64,000 bases of DNA, taken from contig CAZDQF010000008.1 in the NCBI GenBank assembly GCA_964507445.1, forward strand, positions 1-64,000, given 5' to 3'. The notes below the pieces were generated by a model. The model was given only the letters and a program-made list of their open reading frames with translations. It searched no databases and had not been told where the DNA came from. The DNA comes from GCA-2683135 sp964507445. GTDB taxonomy: Bacteria; Planctomycetota; GCA-002687715. Of the stretch, positions 42,842 to 54,512 are shown piece by piece (position 1 is the first letter of the stretch; the number at the start of each line of letters is the position of its first letter). A program made the position numbers and the translations under genes.

Positions 42842-44119
42842 GTGCCGTCCGTCGTCGCACGTCCGCCCTCTTACGGGAGCGGGGGGGAGTTGGAGCTCCT
42901 CGCTCCGCCCTCGAAGAGCCATGCCCTTCGAGCTCTCGCGGCTGCCGCGGTGCGTGGCGCCGGGGTGGTTCGACGGCTCCCCGATCCATGGCCCCACGAC
43001 CTGACGGTCTTCGTCAAGGGGCTGGAGACCCTCGGGGTGCCCCTGCGTCGGGACGCGGACGCGGTCGTCATAACCGGTCCTATTCCCCAGGGCGGTGACC
43101 CTGTCACCCTGCATGCTCACGATGGAGGGGCCCCAGCGCGGTTCCTGCTGGCCGTTGGCGCCCTGAGTCGCCGATCCGTGACCGTGGCTGGGAGCGATCG
43201 ATTGTCGGATCGCCCCATGGAGCCTCTCCTGGAGGCCTTGCGGCGACTCGGCGCGACCGTCACCGGCGGACCGGGGTTGCCGGCCACGGTCCGCGGTCCT
43301 CTCGTGGGCGGCCGTCGCGTGGTGGTCGACGGTCGGCTCTCGAGTCAGTTCCTCTCCGCCCTGCTCCTGGTCTCGCCGGCGGTCGCGGGAGGCGTGGCCT
43401 TCGATGTGGAGGCGGGTCAGGTCTCCGGGCCCTACCTGGATCTGACGCGGGCGGTCATGGCCGACGCCGGGGTCCAGGTCGACGCTGATCTGGAAGTCCC
43501 CGAGTCTGCAAACTACGGCACCGTTGATGTCGCGGTCGAAGGCGACTGGTCGGGAGCCACGGCGCTGCTCGCGGTGTCTCCGTTCGTGGAGAGGCCCGTT
43601 CTTGTGAGCTCCCTGAACGAGAAGTCACTCCAGCCCGACCGGGAGTTCCTCGATCATCTGATGCGTCTGGGATTGCAGATCGACCGTCCCGGGGAGGGGG
43701 CGGTGCGCGTCTCCGGTTCCGTGCTCCGTGGCGGGACCTTCAACCTCTCCGCCTGCCCGGACGTGGCTCCCGCCCTCGCTGCGGTGGCCAGCCTCGCTCC
43801 GGAGCCCGTTCGGATCGAGGGAGCCGGTCACCTTCGCCTGAAGGAGAGTGACCGGATCGAGACCCTGGTGGCCATCCTGACGGCATGCGGCGTGGCCGCC
43901 TCCTCGCGGGATGATGGTCTCGAGGTGCGTGGCCCGATTGAATTCGCGGACGGAGCGACGGCCGTGGTCAACGTCCGCGGAGACCATCGCATGGTGATGG
44001 CGGCGGCGCTCGTGGGCCTCAGGAGGCCGGTCTGGATCGACGACGCCGGTTGCGTCTCCAAGTCATTCCCCGGCTTCTTCCGTCGTTGGCCGGGCGCCCT
44101 CGAGTGGAGGGACGACTGA
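42842..44119 (+). CDS. aroA: 3-phosphoshikimate 1-carboxyvinyltransferase (EPSP synthase)
   Basis: The 425-residue enzyme of the shikimate pathway joins shikimate 3-phosphate and PEP. It shows PPSKSHALRALAAA (substrate loop), DGGAPARFLLA in place of the usual NAGTAxRFL, the central SSQFLSALLLVSP, LKESDRIETLV and RGDHRMVMAAA. NAGT appearing as DGGA is a variation in the PEP-binding segment that could affect inhibitor binding. The GTG at 42842 gives the standard N-terminal length. GTGs at 42773 and 42818 are alternatives. Its stop overlaps the next gene (TGATG). Confidence 0.9.
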   Translation: MPSVVARPPSYGSGGELELLAPPSKSHALRALAAAAVRGAGVVRRLPDPWPHDLTVFVKGLETLGVPLRRDADAVVITGPIPQGGDPVTLHAHDGGAPARFLLAVGALSRRSVTVAGSDRLSDRPMEPLLEALRRLGATVTGGPGLPATVRGPLVGGRRVVVDGRLSSQFLSALLLVSPAVAGGVAFDVEAGQVSGPYLDLTRAVMADAGVQVDADLEVPESANYGTVDVAVEGDWSGATALLAVSPFVERPVLVSSLNEKSLQPDREFLDHLMRLGLQIDRPGEGAVRVSGSVLRGGTFNLSACPDVAPALAAVASLAPEPVRIEGAGHLRLKESDRIETLVAILTACGVAASSRDDGLEVRGPIEFADGATAVVNVRGDHRMVMAAALVGLRRPVWIDDAGCVSKSFPGFFRRWPGALEWRDD

Positions 44120-44835
44120 TGTCGCGCCCTCTGGTCATCGCGCACCGCGGCGGCGCCGGGGAGGCGCCGGAGAACACCAGATCCGGGTTCCGGCAGGCCC
44201 TCAGCGCCGGCGTCGACGGGTTGGAGGCGGATGTCCACCTGACCCGTGATGGTGTGCTGGTGGTCCACCATGATCCCTGCCTGGCGCTGACCCCTGACGC
44301 GGACCCGGTGTCCATCGGTTCGGTGGATGCGGAGCGAGTGGTCGGCGCCGACCTCTCCTGGACCCACGGGCCGGCGTTTGCCGGAGAGACCCCCCTGACT
44401 CTGGACGAGCTGCTGGACCTGGCAGGGGAGACCCTGGTGATGATCGAGATGAAGCGTGGACCTGACGATCGCGCGCTCGGTGAGGCGTTGGCGGCGCGGT
44501 TGGGATCCGACCCCTGGCTCGATCAGCGGGTCGCCGCGTCCTTCTCCACGGACGCCCTCGTGGGCGTCCGGATGGGATGTCCGCAGGTCCGTCGTCTGGG
44601 ATTGGTGCGGGAGGACTTCGACCTCGAGGCGCAGTCCTACCTCCCGCTTTGGGGCCAGGGGTTCCTCCGGGACCTCATCCCCGGCGCCGCCCTCGATCAG
44701 GCTCGTGCGAGGGAGCGGCGAGCGTGGGTCTGGACCGTGGACGCGGTGGATCAGGTGCCGTCCCTGGTCTCAGCCGGGGTGGACGCGCTCATCACTGATC
44801 TGCCGACGTCCGTGTCGGCGGCTCTGGCATCCTGA
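44119..44835 (+). CDS. Glycerophosphodiester phosphodiesterase
   Basis: The 238-residue TIM-barrel protein has AHRGGAGEAPENT with the first catalytic His, EADVHLTRDGVLVVHHD with metal ligands and the second His, IEMKRG, and VWTVDAVDQV with ITDLP at the end. All are GDPD signatures. It releases glycerol 3-phosphate from glycerophosphodiesters in lipid turnover. There is no signal peptide, so it is probably cytoplasmic (UgpQ-like). The ATG is fused to the aroA stop as TGATG. The two enzymes share no pathway, so the pairing is probably only transcriptional. Confidence 0.9.
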   Translation: MSRPLVIAHRGGAGEAPENTRSGFRQALSAGVDGLEADVHLTRDGVLVVHHDPCLALTPDADPVSIGSVDAERVVGADLSWTHGPAFAGETPLTLDELLDLAGETLVMIEMKRGPDDRALGEALAARLGSDPWLDQRVAASFSTDALVGVRMGCPQVRRLGLVREDFDLEAQSYLPLWGQGFLRDLIPGAALDQARARERRAWVWTVDAVDQVPSLVSAGVDALITDLPTSVSAALAS

Positions 44836-44887
44836 GGCCGGTGGCGCTCACGACTTGCCGTGGCAGGTTCGGTCGCCGGCCACCTCT

Positions 44888-45559
44888 TCAGCGGGCGAGG
44901 GCCTCGACCATGGCCGCCACCTCGGCGCCGTCCGTCCTGCCATCAGTGGACGCGCTGCCGTGGAGCTCACGGGCCCCTGTGGCCTCCGCCACCGCGCGGA
45001 CGTTGCTCGCTCGGAGCCCCGCGCCGGGCATGACTCCGATGCGTCCCGCGGCCTGAGTCACCAGCTCCGCGATCAGCGTGACGCCCTCCGGCGCGGAAGC
45101 TGCCTGACCCGAAGTGAGCAAGCGCTCGACGCCCAGTTCGATCAACTGCTCCAGGACCTCGCGAGGGTTGTTGGCGACGTCGAAGGCCCGGTGAAACGTG
45201 ACCTCGAGGGGATCGGCGGCGCGGATGAGCCTCTCCATGCCTGCGACGTCGAGGTCGCCGTCGCCGGTCAAGCAGCCGAGGACGACGCCGTCCGCGCCGG
45301 CGCCGTGGGCTCGGGAGATCCCTTCGTGCATGAGCTCGAACTCGGCCTCGTCGTAGTGAAAGCCCCCTCCGCGAGGCCGGACCATGGCCATGATGGGGAG
45401 GTCGGTGAGCTCACGAGCCCGCCTCATTGCGTCCGGAGTCGGGGTCACCCCACCGACGGCGAGGTGACCGCAGAGCTCGATGCGGTGGGCGCCCGATCGC
45501 GTCGCCAGGACGAGATCCTCCAGGCGGTCCACACAGATCTCGAGGATGGTCGACGGCAT
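44888..45559 (-). CDS. cutC: CutC-family protein
   Basis: The 223-residue TIM-barrel protein has ILEICVDRLED, RIELCGHLAVGGVTPT, MVRPRGGGFHYD, GVVLGCLTGDGDLD, VTFHRAFDV, RLLTSGQAASA and MPGAGLRASNV, all diagnostic of CutC. The family was linked to copper tolerance in E. coli, but its biochemical role remains disputed. The ATG at 45559 is used, since the codon before it is a TTG. It is convergent with the GDPD gene and divergent from the channel gene. No copper pump or regulator is adjacent. Confidence 0.92.
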   Translation of the reverse strand: MPSTILEICVDRLEDLVLATRSGAHRIELCGHLAVGGVTPTPDAMRRARELTDLPIMAMVRPRGGGFHYDEAEFELMHEGISRAHGAGADGVVLGCLTGDGDLDVAGMERLIRAADPLEVTFHRAFDVANNPREVLEQLIELGVERLLTSGQAASAPEGVTLIAELVTQAAGRIGVMPGAGLRASNVRAVAEATGARELHGSASTDGRTDGAEVAAMVEALAR

Positions 45560-45692
45560 CAATGTTGCTCCTGCGCGCGTGTTCTCGCTCGCGACTGCTG
45601 ACTCTCGTGGAGTGGCCCGTGGCCAGGGCGGTCAAGGCGGGCGGGGCTCCTGGTCGATGGCATCATCGGGGGTGTGGACATTGCCAGACTCG

Positions 45693-46808
45693 ATGTTGTC
45701 AATCAAACCGTCGCGGCGGCAGGCACGGCGTGATGTGGTGTCGCTGCCCGAATCCGGCCCTTCCTGCGGCGCCCGTTGGCGTGAGCCCCAGGAGAACGGG
45801 GAGGCGCGTCTGGATGCGCTGCTGAGGGAGCTCGCGGAGCGGCGGGACGACGCGACCCCCCTGCCGCCCGAGCTTCGTGACCTGCGAGGCGCGCCCCTGC
45901 TGCGGGCAGACCTTCGCGGAGTGATGCTCAGCGGAGTGGATCTCAGCGGCGCGGATCTCAGCGAGGCGGACCTCTCGGACGCCGTGCTCATGGGCGCGTC
46001 GTTGTCCGATGCCACCTTGTATCGGGCCCGGTTGGATCGAGCGGAGCTGGCCCGCGCGGACCTCGCCGGCGCGAACCTGGCCGGGGCTTCTTGCGTCCGC
46101 GCGGGGTTCGGCGGCGCGGAGCTGTCGGGGGCTTGCTTGACGGAGCTCGAGGGGGAGGGGGCTTCGTTCACCGCCGCCGATCTGTCTGGCGTCGATCTGA
46201 GAGCGGCTCGCCTCGGAGCGGCGCGCTTCCGCGGGGCGATCCTGCGCGGGGTCGACGCCACCCGCGTGGATCTCCGGGCAGCGGATCTGGAGGACGCACG
46301 GGTGGACGGGGCGACCTTCAACGACGCTGACCTGCGGGAGTCGAAGCTGCTCGGTATACGTGGCTTTGAGTCCGGGTCATGGCTGGGGACGGATCTCCGA
46401 GACGTCAACTTCGTCGGCGCGTACTTGTTCCGTCGCTTCGTCAACGACCAGAACTACCTGGCGGAATTTCGCGGTCGCGGACCGCTGGAGCGCGCCATGT
46501 ACTACGTCTGGTGGCTGACCAGCGACTGCGGGCGGAGCGTCCTCCGGTGGGGTGCGTGCACCGCGATGATCTGTCTGGCGTTCGGGTTCGCCTACAACTT
46601 CGTGGCCCTCGACTACGGCGACCACGAGACGTGGCTGTCGCCCTACTACTTCAGCGTCGTCACCCTGACCACTCTGGGGTACGGGGATGTCCTGCCAGGG
46701 TCCGTCGTCGCTCAGTTCCTTTGCGTCGCGGAAGTGATATGCGGGTACGTCATGTTGGGGGGCATGCTGGCCATCTTCAGCAACAAGCTCGCTCGGCGGG
46801 CGGATTGA
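45693..46808 (+). CDS. Pentapeptide-repeat potassium channel
   Basis: The 371-residue protein has a soluble N-terminal half of about 35 A-D/N-L-x-x pentapeptide repeats (from LRGAPLLRADL to VNFVGAYL), forming a right-handed four-sided helix. Two membrane helices follow (near WGACTAMICLAFGFAYNFVAL and VVAQFLCVAEVICGYVMLGG) around a pore loop with the selectivity filter TLTTLGYGD. This is the Ion_trans_2 type of K+ channel. The pentapeptide part probably regulates or localises the pore. The start is uncertain: ATG at 45693 was chosen, with ATG at 45657 possible. Upstream frame that overlaps cutC is rejected. Confidence 0.85.
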   Translation: MLSIKPSRRQARRDVVSLPESGPSCGARWREPQENGEARLDALLRELAERRDDATPLPPELRDLRGAPLLRADLRGVMLSGVDLSGADLSEADLSDAVLMGASLSDATLYRARLDRAELARADLAGANLAGASCVRAGFGGAELSGACLTELEGEGASFTAADLSGVDLRAARLGAARFRGAILRGVDATRVDLRAADLEDARVDGATFNDADLRESKLLGIRGFESGSWLGTDLRDVNFVGAYLFRRFVNDQNYLAEFRGRGPLERAMYYVWWLTSDCGRSVLRWGACTAMICLAFGFAYNFVALDYGDHETWLSPYYFSVVTLTTLGYGDVLPGSVVAQFLCVAEVICGYVMLGGMLAIFSNKLARRAD

Positions 46809-46818
46809 GGTGCGAGAG

Positions 46819-47652
46819 ATGATGAAGCTGTTGAGGCGGCGCGGGAACCCGAAGGCGGGGCTGCAGGATGTGCTGAGGGACTACGAATTGCAGCCGTTTC
46901 CGCGGGCGGTGATGGAGGTCCTGCGGGCCTTGCGCGATCCTGAACTGGACGCGGAGCAGCTGGCGGTGCGGGTCGAGGCGGACCCTGGATTGGTGATCCA
47001 GGTCCTCAAGACGGTCAACTCCGCCGCGTTCGGACTGCGTCAGCCCGTGGAGAGCGTGGGCCACGCCCTCGCCATGATGGGCCGATCCCGGTTGGAGTCC
47101 CTCGTGTTGGCGCTGGCGGTTCGCGATGCCCTGCCTACGGTCAATCGGGGTGCGTTCGAGAGCGGACGGTTCTGGACGGCGGCGGCGCGGAGGGCCACGG
47201 TCGCTCGCGCCCTGGCGGCCCGGTATCACCCCGCGACCCAGGCCTTCTGTTTCACCGCTGGTCTGCTGCAGGACATGGCGATCCCTGTCCTGGTCGCTGC
47301 GCGCGGGGCCGAGTACGACCGCGTCCTGGCGTCCTGGCATGCCAGCGAAGACGCGAACCTGGAGGACCTCGAGCGCGAGGAGTTCGCGTGGGATCACGCC
47401 GAGATCGGGACGCTCATGGCCCAGCAGTGGGGATTCCCGCAGTCGCTGATCGACGCGATCGGTGGACACCATGAAGGAGATGGTGATCAGGCCGTGCTCC
47501 TCGTGGCCCATCTCCGGGAGGCGCACGAGGACGCTGGCCTCGCGAGGATGCGGGCGGCGGCGGCGGCGATCCAATGGGACCCGACCCATGTGAACGAGGT
47601 GGTGGAGGAGGCGTTCGATCAGGCCTCAGATCTGGCCGCGTTTCTGGCTTGA
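46819..47652 (+). CDS. HDOD-domain signalling protein
   Basis: The 277-residue cytoplasmic protein has an HDOD domain covering most of its length: LQPFPRAVMEVLRAL, ADPGLVIQVLKTVNSAAFGL, VESVGHALAMMG and the HD-like segment AGLLQDMAIPVLV. True HD metal residues are not all present, as is normal for HDOD proteins, which act as adaptors in signalling and motility circuits. An ATG at 46819 with GAGG eight bases upstream is preferred over the GTG at 46810. It lies 10 bases after the channel gene, so the two are probably in one transcript. Confidence 0.88.
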   Translation: MMKLLRRRGNPKAGLQDVLRDYELQPFPRAVMEVLRALRDPELDAEQLAVRVEADPGLVIQVLKTVNSAAFGLRQPVESVGHALAMMGRSRLESLVLALAVRDALPTVNRGAFESGRFWTAAARRATVARALAARYHPATQAFCFTAGLLQDMAIPVLVAARGAEYDRVLASWHASEDANLEDLEREEFAWDHAEIGTLMAQQWGFPQSLIDAIGGHHEGDGDQAVLLVAHLREAHEDAGLARMRAAAAAIQWDPTHVNEVVEEAFDQASDLAAFLA

Positions 47653-47721
47653 TGGACCGGGGGCGGCGATCAGGCCGCGATCTTGTAGGATAGGGCGTCC
47701 CGCCTGCACACGGAGTCGCTC

Positions 47722-48468
47722 ATGAGACCGCCTCGGTGCCTCGTTGTTTCTTGTCTTGTCGCCCAGGTGATCTGTGTCCCGGGGTTCACCCAGAACACGG
47801 CAACTCGCGTTTCCACGGATGTGGCCAAGGCCGCGTGCAAGGAGTTCCATTCCGAGTTCCGAACGCGGAACAGCAAGCGGCGGTTGGCGGCGGTGGATCG
47901 GCTCGCAGCGTACGAGCATCCCCTGGTGGCCAGGTCTCTGGGCAAGGCTCTCGGCGATCCGAACGAGACCGTGCGCGCGTTCGCGGCGACCAGCCTCGGG
48001 CGTCAGCAGGCCGCGGCTGCGGTGGGTTACCTGAAGCGGGCTGCGCGGGTCCGTCGCAACCAGACCTGTCAGGTAACCATGGCCGCTTTGCTGGGTGGGA
48101 TGCGGGCCCATCGCTGCTGTCCGCCCCTCAAGGAACTGAGGAAGCTCTTCCGTACGGGGACCAAGGAGCTGCAACGGGAGGTGGTCTTGAGCCTCCGGTA
48201 CGCTCGTGGCCGTGACACCGTCAAGTTCCTGGCCCCCATGGTGGACCTGCCCCAACCGGCCAACGTAGACGATCCGTCAAACCCCCCGGCGAGCTACTGG
48301 AAGGACCGAGTCGAGCGCTGGAATTACTGGTACGGCGCGCTTGCGGAGACCCTGGTCCACCTCACCGGTGTGGAATTCGACGAATCTGCCGCGGTCCGGG
48401 CCTGGCTCAGGGGCGGCGGGAAGATCCTGGACCCGAAGGCCGGTCAGGCGGCAGTAGACGCCCTCTGA
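47722..48468 (+). CDS. Exported HEAT-repeat protein
   Basis: The 248-residue protein has a short signal peptide (CLVVSCLVAQVICVPGF). The mature part is helical with HEAT-like units (RLAAVDRLAAYEHPLVARSL, NETVRAFAATSLGRQQA, REVVLSLRYARGRDTVKFL). A C-terminal Trp/Tyr-rich segment (YWKDRVERWNYWYG) and a final helix follow. A -10-like TAGGAT at 47686-47691 and CGGAG before the ATG support the start. Its role is unknown; a binding or scaffold function in the envelope is likely. Confidence 0.72.
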   Translation: MRPPRCLVVSCLVAQVICVPGFTQNTATRVSTDVAKAACKEFHSEFRTRNSKRRLAAVDRLAAYEHPLVARSLGKALGDPNETVRAFAATSLGRQQAAAAVGYLKRAARVRRNQTCQVTMAALLGGMRAHRCCPPLKELRKLFRTGTKELQREVVLSLRYARGRDTVKFLAPMVDLPQPANVDDPSNPPASYWKDRVERWNYWYGALAETLVHLTGVEFDESAAVRAWLRGGGKILDPKAGQAAVDAL

Positions 48469-48478
48469 CCTTGCCGGG

Positions 48479-48506
48479 TTGAAGGCGGGGGCGGCACGGG
48501 TAGCCT
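48479..48506 (+). promoter_or_regulatory. Sigma-70-like promoter of the ferredoxin-kinase pair
   Basis: TTGAAG (48479-48484) and TAGCCT (48501-48506) are separated by 16 bases. GGAAGGA follows just before the ATG at 48534. This is the best two-box promoter seen in the window. Confidence 0.5.
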
Positions 48507-48533
48507 GATCCGGACCCCGTTTGGAAGGATCGA

Positions 48534-48766
48534 ATGGCTGACAACTCCCAGAAGTGGGATGACAATGTCCCCGGTGAGTTCTACGTGGACAAGGAGTGCA
48601 TCTTGTGCTCCTTGTGCACGGACATTGCCCCTGAGCACTTCAAGGAGAGCGAGGACGGAGACCACGACTTCGTCTTCAAGCAGCCGGCCACCGACGAGGA
48701 TCGGCAGCAGTGCCAGGACGCGCTCGAGCAGTGTCCCGTGGACGCCATCGGAAATGACGGAGCGGC

Positions 48767-48770
<4 letters not shown>
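48534..48770 (+). CDS. Small single-cluster ferredoxin
   Basis: The 78-residue acidic protein has C-I-L-C-S-L-C (CxxCxxC) and a distal C-P in EQCPVDAI, giving four ligands for one 4Fe-4S cluster as in Thermotoga-type ferredoxins. The region between is acidic, as is usual for electron carriers. The ATG has a strong GGAAGGA site. The last codons overlap the start of the Ser/Thr kinase gene (ATGA). Coupling of a ferredoxin with a kinase is unusual. No redox partner gene lies next to it. Confidence 0.88.
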
Positions 48771-49702
<932 letters not shown>

Positions 49703-49726
49703 GCGAGGCGGCCTCGCGCGGCCTCA

Positions 49727-50472
49727 TCAACGACCGGACAGCAGCGCCTGGCGGAAGTCCCGGTTGAGCTCGCCGATGAACTCGGTGCTGATTTCCTTCG
49801 GGCAGGCGGCTTCGCAGTCGAGGGTGTTGGTGCAGGCGCCGAACCCCTCTTCATCCATCTGGACCACCATCTCCCGGGCGCGGTCCAGGCGCTCCGGCTG
49901 CCCCTGGGGCAGGTGCCCCAGGTGGGCCGCCTTGGCGGCGACGAACAGCATGGCGGAGGCGTTCTTGCAGGTCGCCACGCAGGCCCCACAACCGATGCAT
50001 GCGGCCGCGTCCATGGCCACGTCCGCCTCCCGTTTCGGGATGGGGACCTCGTTGGCATCCGGCGTGCCGCCGGTTGAGACCGAGACATAGCCTCCGGCCT
50101 GGATGATGCGATCGAACGACGAGCGATCCACCACGAGGTCCCTGATGACGGGGAACGCCCGCGCACGGAACGGCTCGACGGTGATGGTGTCGCCGTCGTG
50201 GAACCGGCGCATGTGCAGCTGGCAGGCCGTTGTCCCTCGATCGGGGCCGTGAGGCACTCCGTTGATGACCAGAGAGCACATCCCACAGATCCCCTCGCGG
50301 CAGTCGTGATCGAAGGCGATGGGGTCCTTGTTGGATGCCACGAGCCCTTCGCTCACGACGTCCAGCATCTCCAGGAATGACATGTGAGGAGAGACGTCCG
50401 GCACCTCGATGGTGTCGAAGTGCCCCTCCGCTTCGGGGCAACGCTGCCGCCAGATCTTCAGGGTGATACGCA

Positions 50473-50473
<1 letters not shown>
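49727..50473 (-). CDS. sdhB: Succinate dehydrogenase/fumarate reductase iron-sulfur subunit
   Basis: The 248-residue protein carries the 2Fe-2S motif CREGICGMC with a later C in TTACQLHM, then CIGCGACVATC and CEAACPKEI for the 4Fe-4S and 3Fe-4S clusters. Its size is close to that of B. subtilis-type subunits. The ATG at 50473 shares TGATG with the sdhA stop; a GTG one codon upstream is unlikely. It passes electrons from the flavoprotein to the di-haem membrane subunit and quinone. It is the last gene of sdhCAB. Confidence 0.93.
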
Positions 50474-52382
<1,909 letters not shown>

Positions 52383-52386
<4 letters not shown>

Positions 52387-53075
52387 GACGACACCTCCAG
52401 CGTGATCAGACCGAACCAGCAGGCGAGGGGCATGGAGACATTGCCGACCACGATGACCCCGGTGACGGCGAGGCCGAGCTTGCGGATGAACTCTCGGTAC
52501 TTCGGTCGCACCCAGCCCATGGACTGGCAGAGGCTCGAGACGCCGTGGGCGAGGTGATTCCCCAGCAGCAACATGGCGATGACGTAGGCGATGGCCGTGG
52601 CAGGGTCCTGGAAGCTCCTTACGAACATCGAGTAGAGATCGAACTGCGCCTTGGCGTGGGCCTCGGTGTACAGCTCGGAGTGGATGTTCCCGGTCGTGAA
52701 GTGGAGCAGGTGGAACACGATGAACGCCAGGATGATCAACCCGCTCATGAGCATGGTGCGGGACTGATAGGTGGACTGGATGGGTCGAGCCGCCGCGTAG
52801 GTCACGGGGCGTGCCTCACGGGCCAGCCGGGTGAGCTTGAGCGCGCATCGGATGTGGACCAGGAGGATGACCGCCAGCCCCGCTCGCATGATCCAGAGGA
52901 TGGGCCCCAGGCTCTGCATGGTCTCGGCGTAGGCGTTGAGCTGCTCGGGCCCAGCGTACACCTGCAGGTTGCCCAGCATGTGTGCGATCACGAAACCGAG
53001 TAATAGAAGCCCCGTGGTCGCCATCAGGAACTTGGTCCCGACGGAGGTGCGGAGGCCGCGCACCAGCCAGTTCAT
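52383..53075 (-). CDS. sdhC: Succinate dehydrogenase cytochrome b subunit, five-helix di-haem type
   Basis: The 230-residue membrane protein has five hydrophobic helices. Conserved His lie at H32, H74, H122, H125, H174 and H177, enough for two haem b groups. It replaces separate SdhC and SdhD subunits. The distal and proximal haems would allow electron transfer coupled across the membrane, as in B. subtilis-type enzymes. AGGAG lies six bases before the ATG, and a TAGGAT box overlaps the stop of the gene before it. It anchors SdhAB. Confidence 0.93.
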
Positions 53076-53107
53076 CTGTTTCTCCTGTGACGATGAAGAC
53101 CCAGGGA

Positions 53108-53113
53108 ATCCTA
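53108..53113 (-). promoter_or_regulatory. -10-like TAGGAT for sdhCAB
   Basis: TAGGAT on the minus strand overlaps the TAG stop of the dehydrogenase gene. AGGAGA at 53081-53086 is the ribosome site. It suggests sdhCAB can be transcribed separately. Confidence 0.4.
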
Positions 53114-54352
53114 ACGTCGGGTGCCCTTAGTAGAAGGGAGCAGCTGAAGATGTCGGTCGACCGCCAAGCTGAGGGGAGGGGCGCCGACCCGCTTGGCCTC
53201 CTCCAGGATGGCGTCCACCTCCCAGCCGCAGACCCGCTGGATCCGTGCGTGGGCCTTTCTGGCTTCGAATGCGTCCCCTTCCGCTGCCTCCATGACCCCG
53301 TGGATGGTGCCTCCCGCTGAGGCCAGCCAATCGGGGACAAACAGGATCCCGGCCTCATGCAGCCGCTCGGCGAGCGCCAGCTCCTCGTCCAGGGAGTCGC
53401 CGGCCAGTTGGTTGTTGGCGCCGCCGCAGACGGCGCGACACCGCAGCTCTTCGAGGGTCTCCGCGGTGATGATCCCGCCGCCGGCGCAGGGGCACAGGAT
53501 GTCCGCTTCCACCTGGGTGATCTGGTACGGGGCCACCACGTTCACCTTCTTGCGGTCGCCAGGTGTCAGCCCTGCCAGCAGCGCGTCGATCCGACGGTGG
53601 TCCTGGTCCGTGACGGTGAGCTTGGTGGCGGTCCTGGACAGCTCCTCCGCGACCGACAGCCCGAGGCCGCCGAGGCCATGGATCGCGACGTGAACCTCGT
53701 TGAGCGCCCGTGCCAGGGCAGCAGCCGTAGCCCCGAGGGCCGCCCGCACTCCGAAGGCGGCGGAGGCCGTGGTCCCGCCGCTCCGGAACCCGGAGACGTT
53801 GTCCGTGCGCTCGGCGAGATCGAGGATGTCGCCACCGGTGAAGCCCATGTCCGGCCCCGTGATGGTCCCGGACAGGTCGATCTCCTCCGCCAGGGTCAAC
53901 AGCCAGCTCTCCCGGTCGTGGGTCGGCAGGGGCGGGTTGTGCACGCACAACTTGCTGCCGCCTCGCCCGTTTTTGGCGGCCAGGTTCTTGTAACTCATGG
54001 CCCGGGACAGGTTGAGGGCGTCCTGGACGACTTCGGCCTCCGGGTCCACCAGGTCATGACGCCTGAGCCCTCCCGCTCCCGGTCCGGCGACGGTGCTGTG
54101 AACCGCGCACATGAACCTGAGCCCGGTTTCTTCTCTGAGCACCAGATCCAGGCGCTCATGGCCGCCCTGACGGACCCGAGCGGAGTAGCCGGCCAGGAGC
54201 TCCTCGCAGCCCGGCAGGAGGTCCTCGGTGGAACCCCAGCCCTCGTCCCTACGTGCGGCGATCTGTCGGAGGCCGTTCGCGTTGCGCTGGATGCGTACGC
54301 GCTCCACCTTCAGATCATGCATCGCGTCCATGAGGCCGGGGCTGGTATCCAT
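53111..54352 (-). CDS. Glu/Leu/Phe/Val dehydrogenase family protein
   Basis: The 413-residue enzyme oxidatively deaminates a branched or aromatic amino acid with NAD(P)+. The N-terminal domain has HSTVAGPGAGGLR and the catalytic Lys segment NLSRAMSYKNLAAKNGRGG. The Asp for catalysis is probably in TGPDMGFTGGD. A Rossmann domain follows (VAIHGLGGLGLSVAEEL) with GGANNQLAGDS and a C-terminal arm. It is closest in pattern to leucine dehydrogenases, but the substrate cannot be fixed. The ATG at 54352 is used; upstream frame runs into the divergent promoter region. It may feed keto acids to the TCA cycle and the sdh genes downstream. Confidence 0.87.
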   Translation of the reverse strand: MDTSPGLMDAMHDLKVERVRIQRNANGLRQIAARRDEGWGSTEDLLPGCEELLAGYSARVRQGGHERLDLVLREETGLRFMCAVHSTVAGPGAGGLRRHDLVDPEAEVVQDALNLSRAMSYKNLAAKNGRGGSKLCVHNPPLPTHDRESWLLTLAEEIDLSGTITGPDMGFTGGDILDLAERTDNVSGFRSGGTTASAAFGVRAALGATAAALARALNEVHVAIHGLGGLGLSVAEELSRTATKLTVTDQDHRRIDALLAGLTPGDRKKVNVVAPYQITQVEADILCPCAGGGIITAETLEELRCRAVCGGANNQLAGDSLDEELALAERLHEAGILFVPDWLASAGGTIHGVMEAAEGDAFEARKAHARIQRVCGWEVDAILEEAKRVGAPPLSLAVDRHLQLLPSTKGTRR

Positions 54353-54512
54353 GTTCGAGGGCGAATGTAGGTCTGAGACGTGTGAGAGACAAGGGCGCTG
54401 CGGATTGCTGGAGGATGCGATGGACAATCCGTCCCCAAGAGTCATAGAATAAGGTCCGGGACCGCGGTAGGGCAGGTGAGGTTGCCCGATCCAGATCGCC
54501 GCGAGGGCCAAG

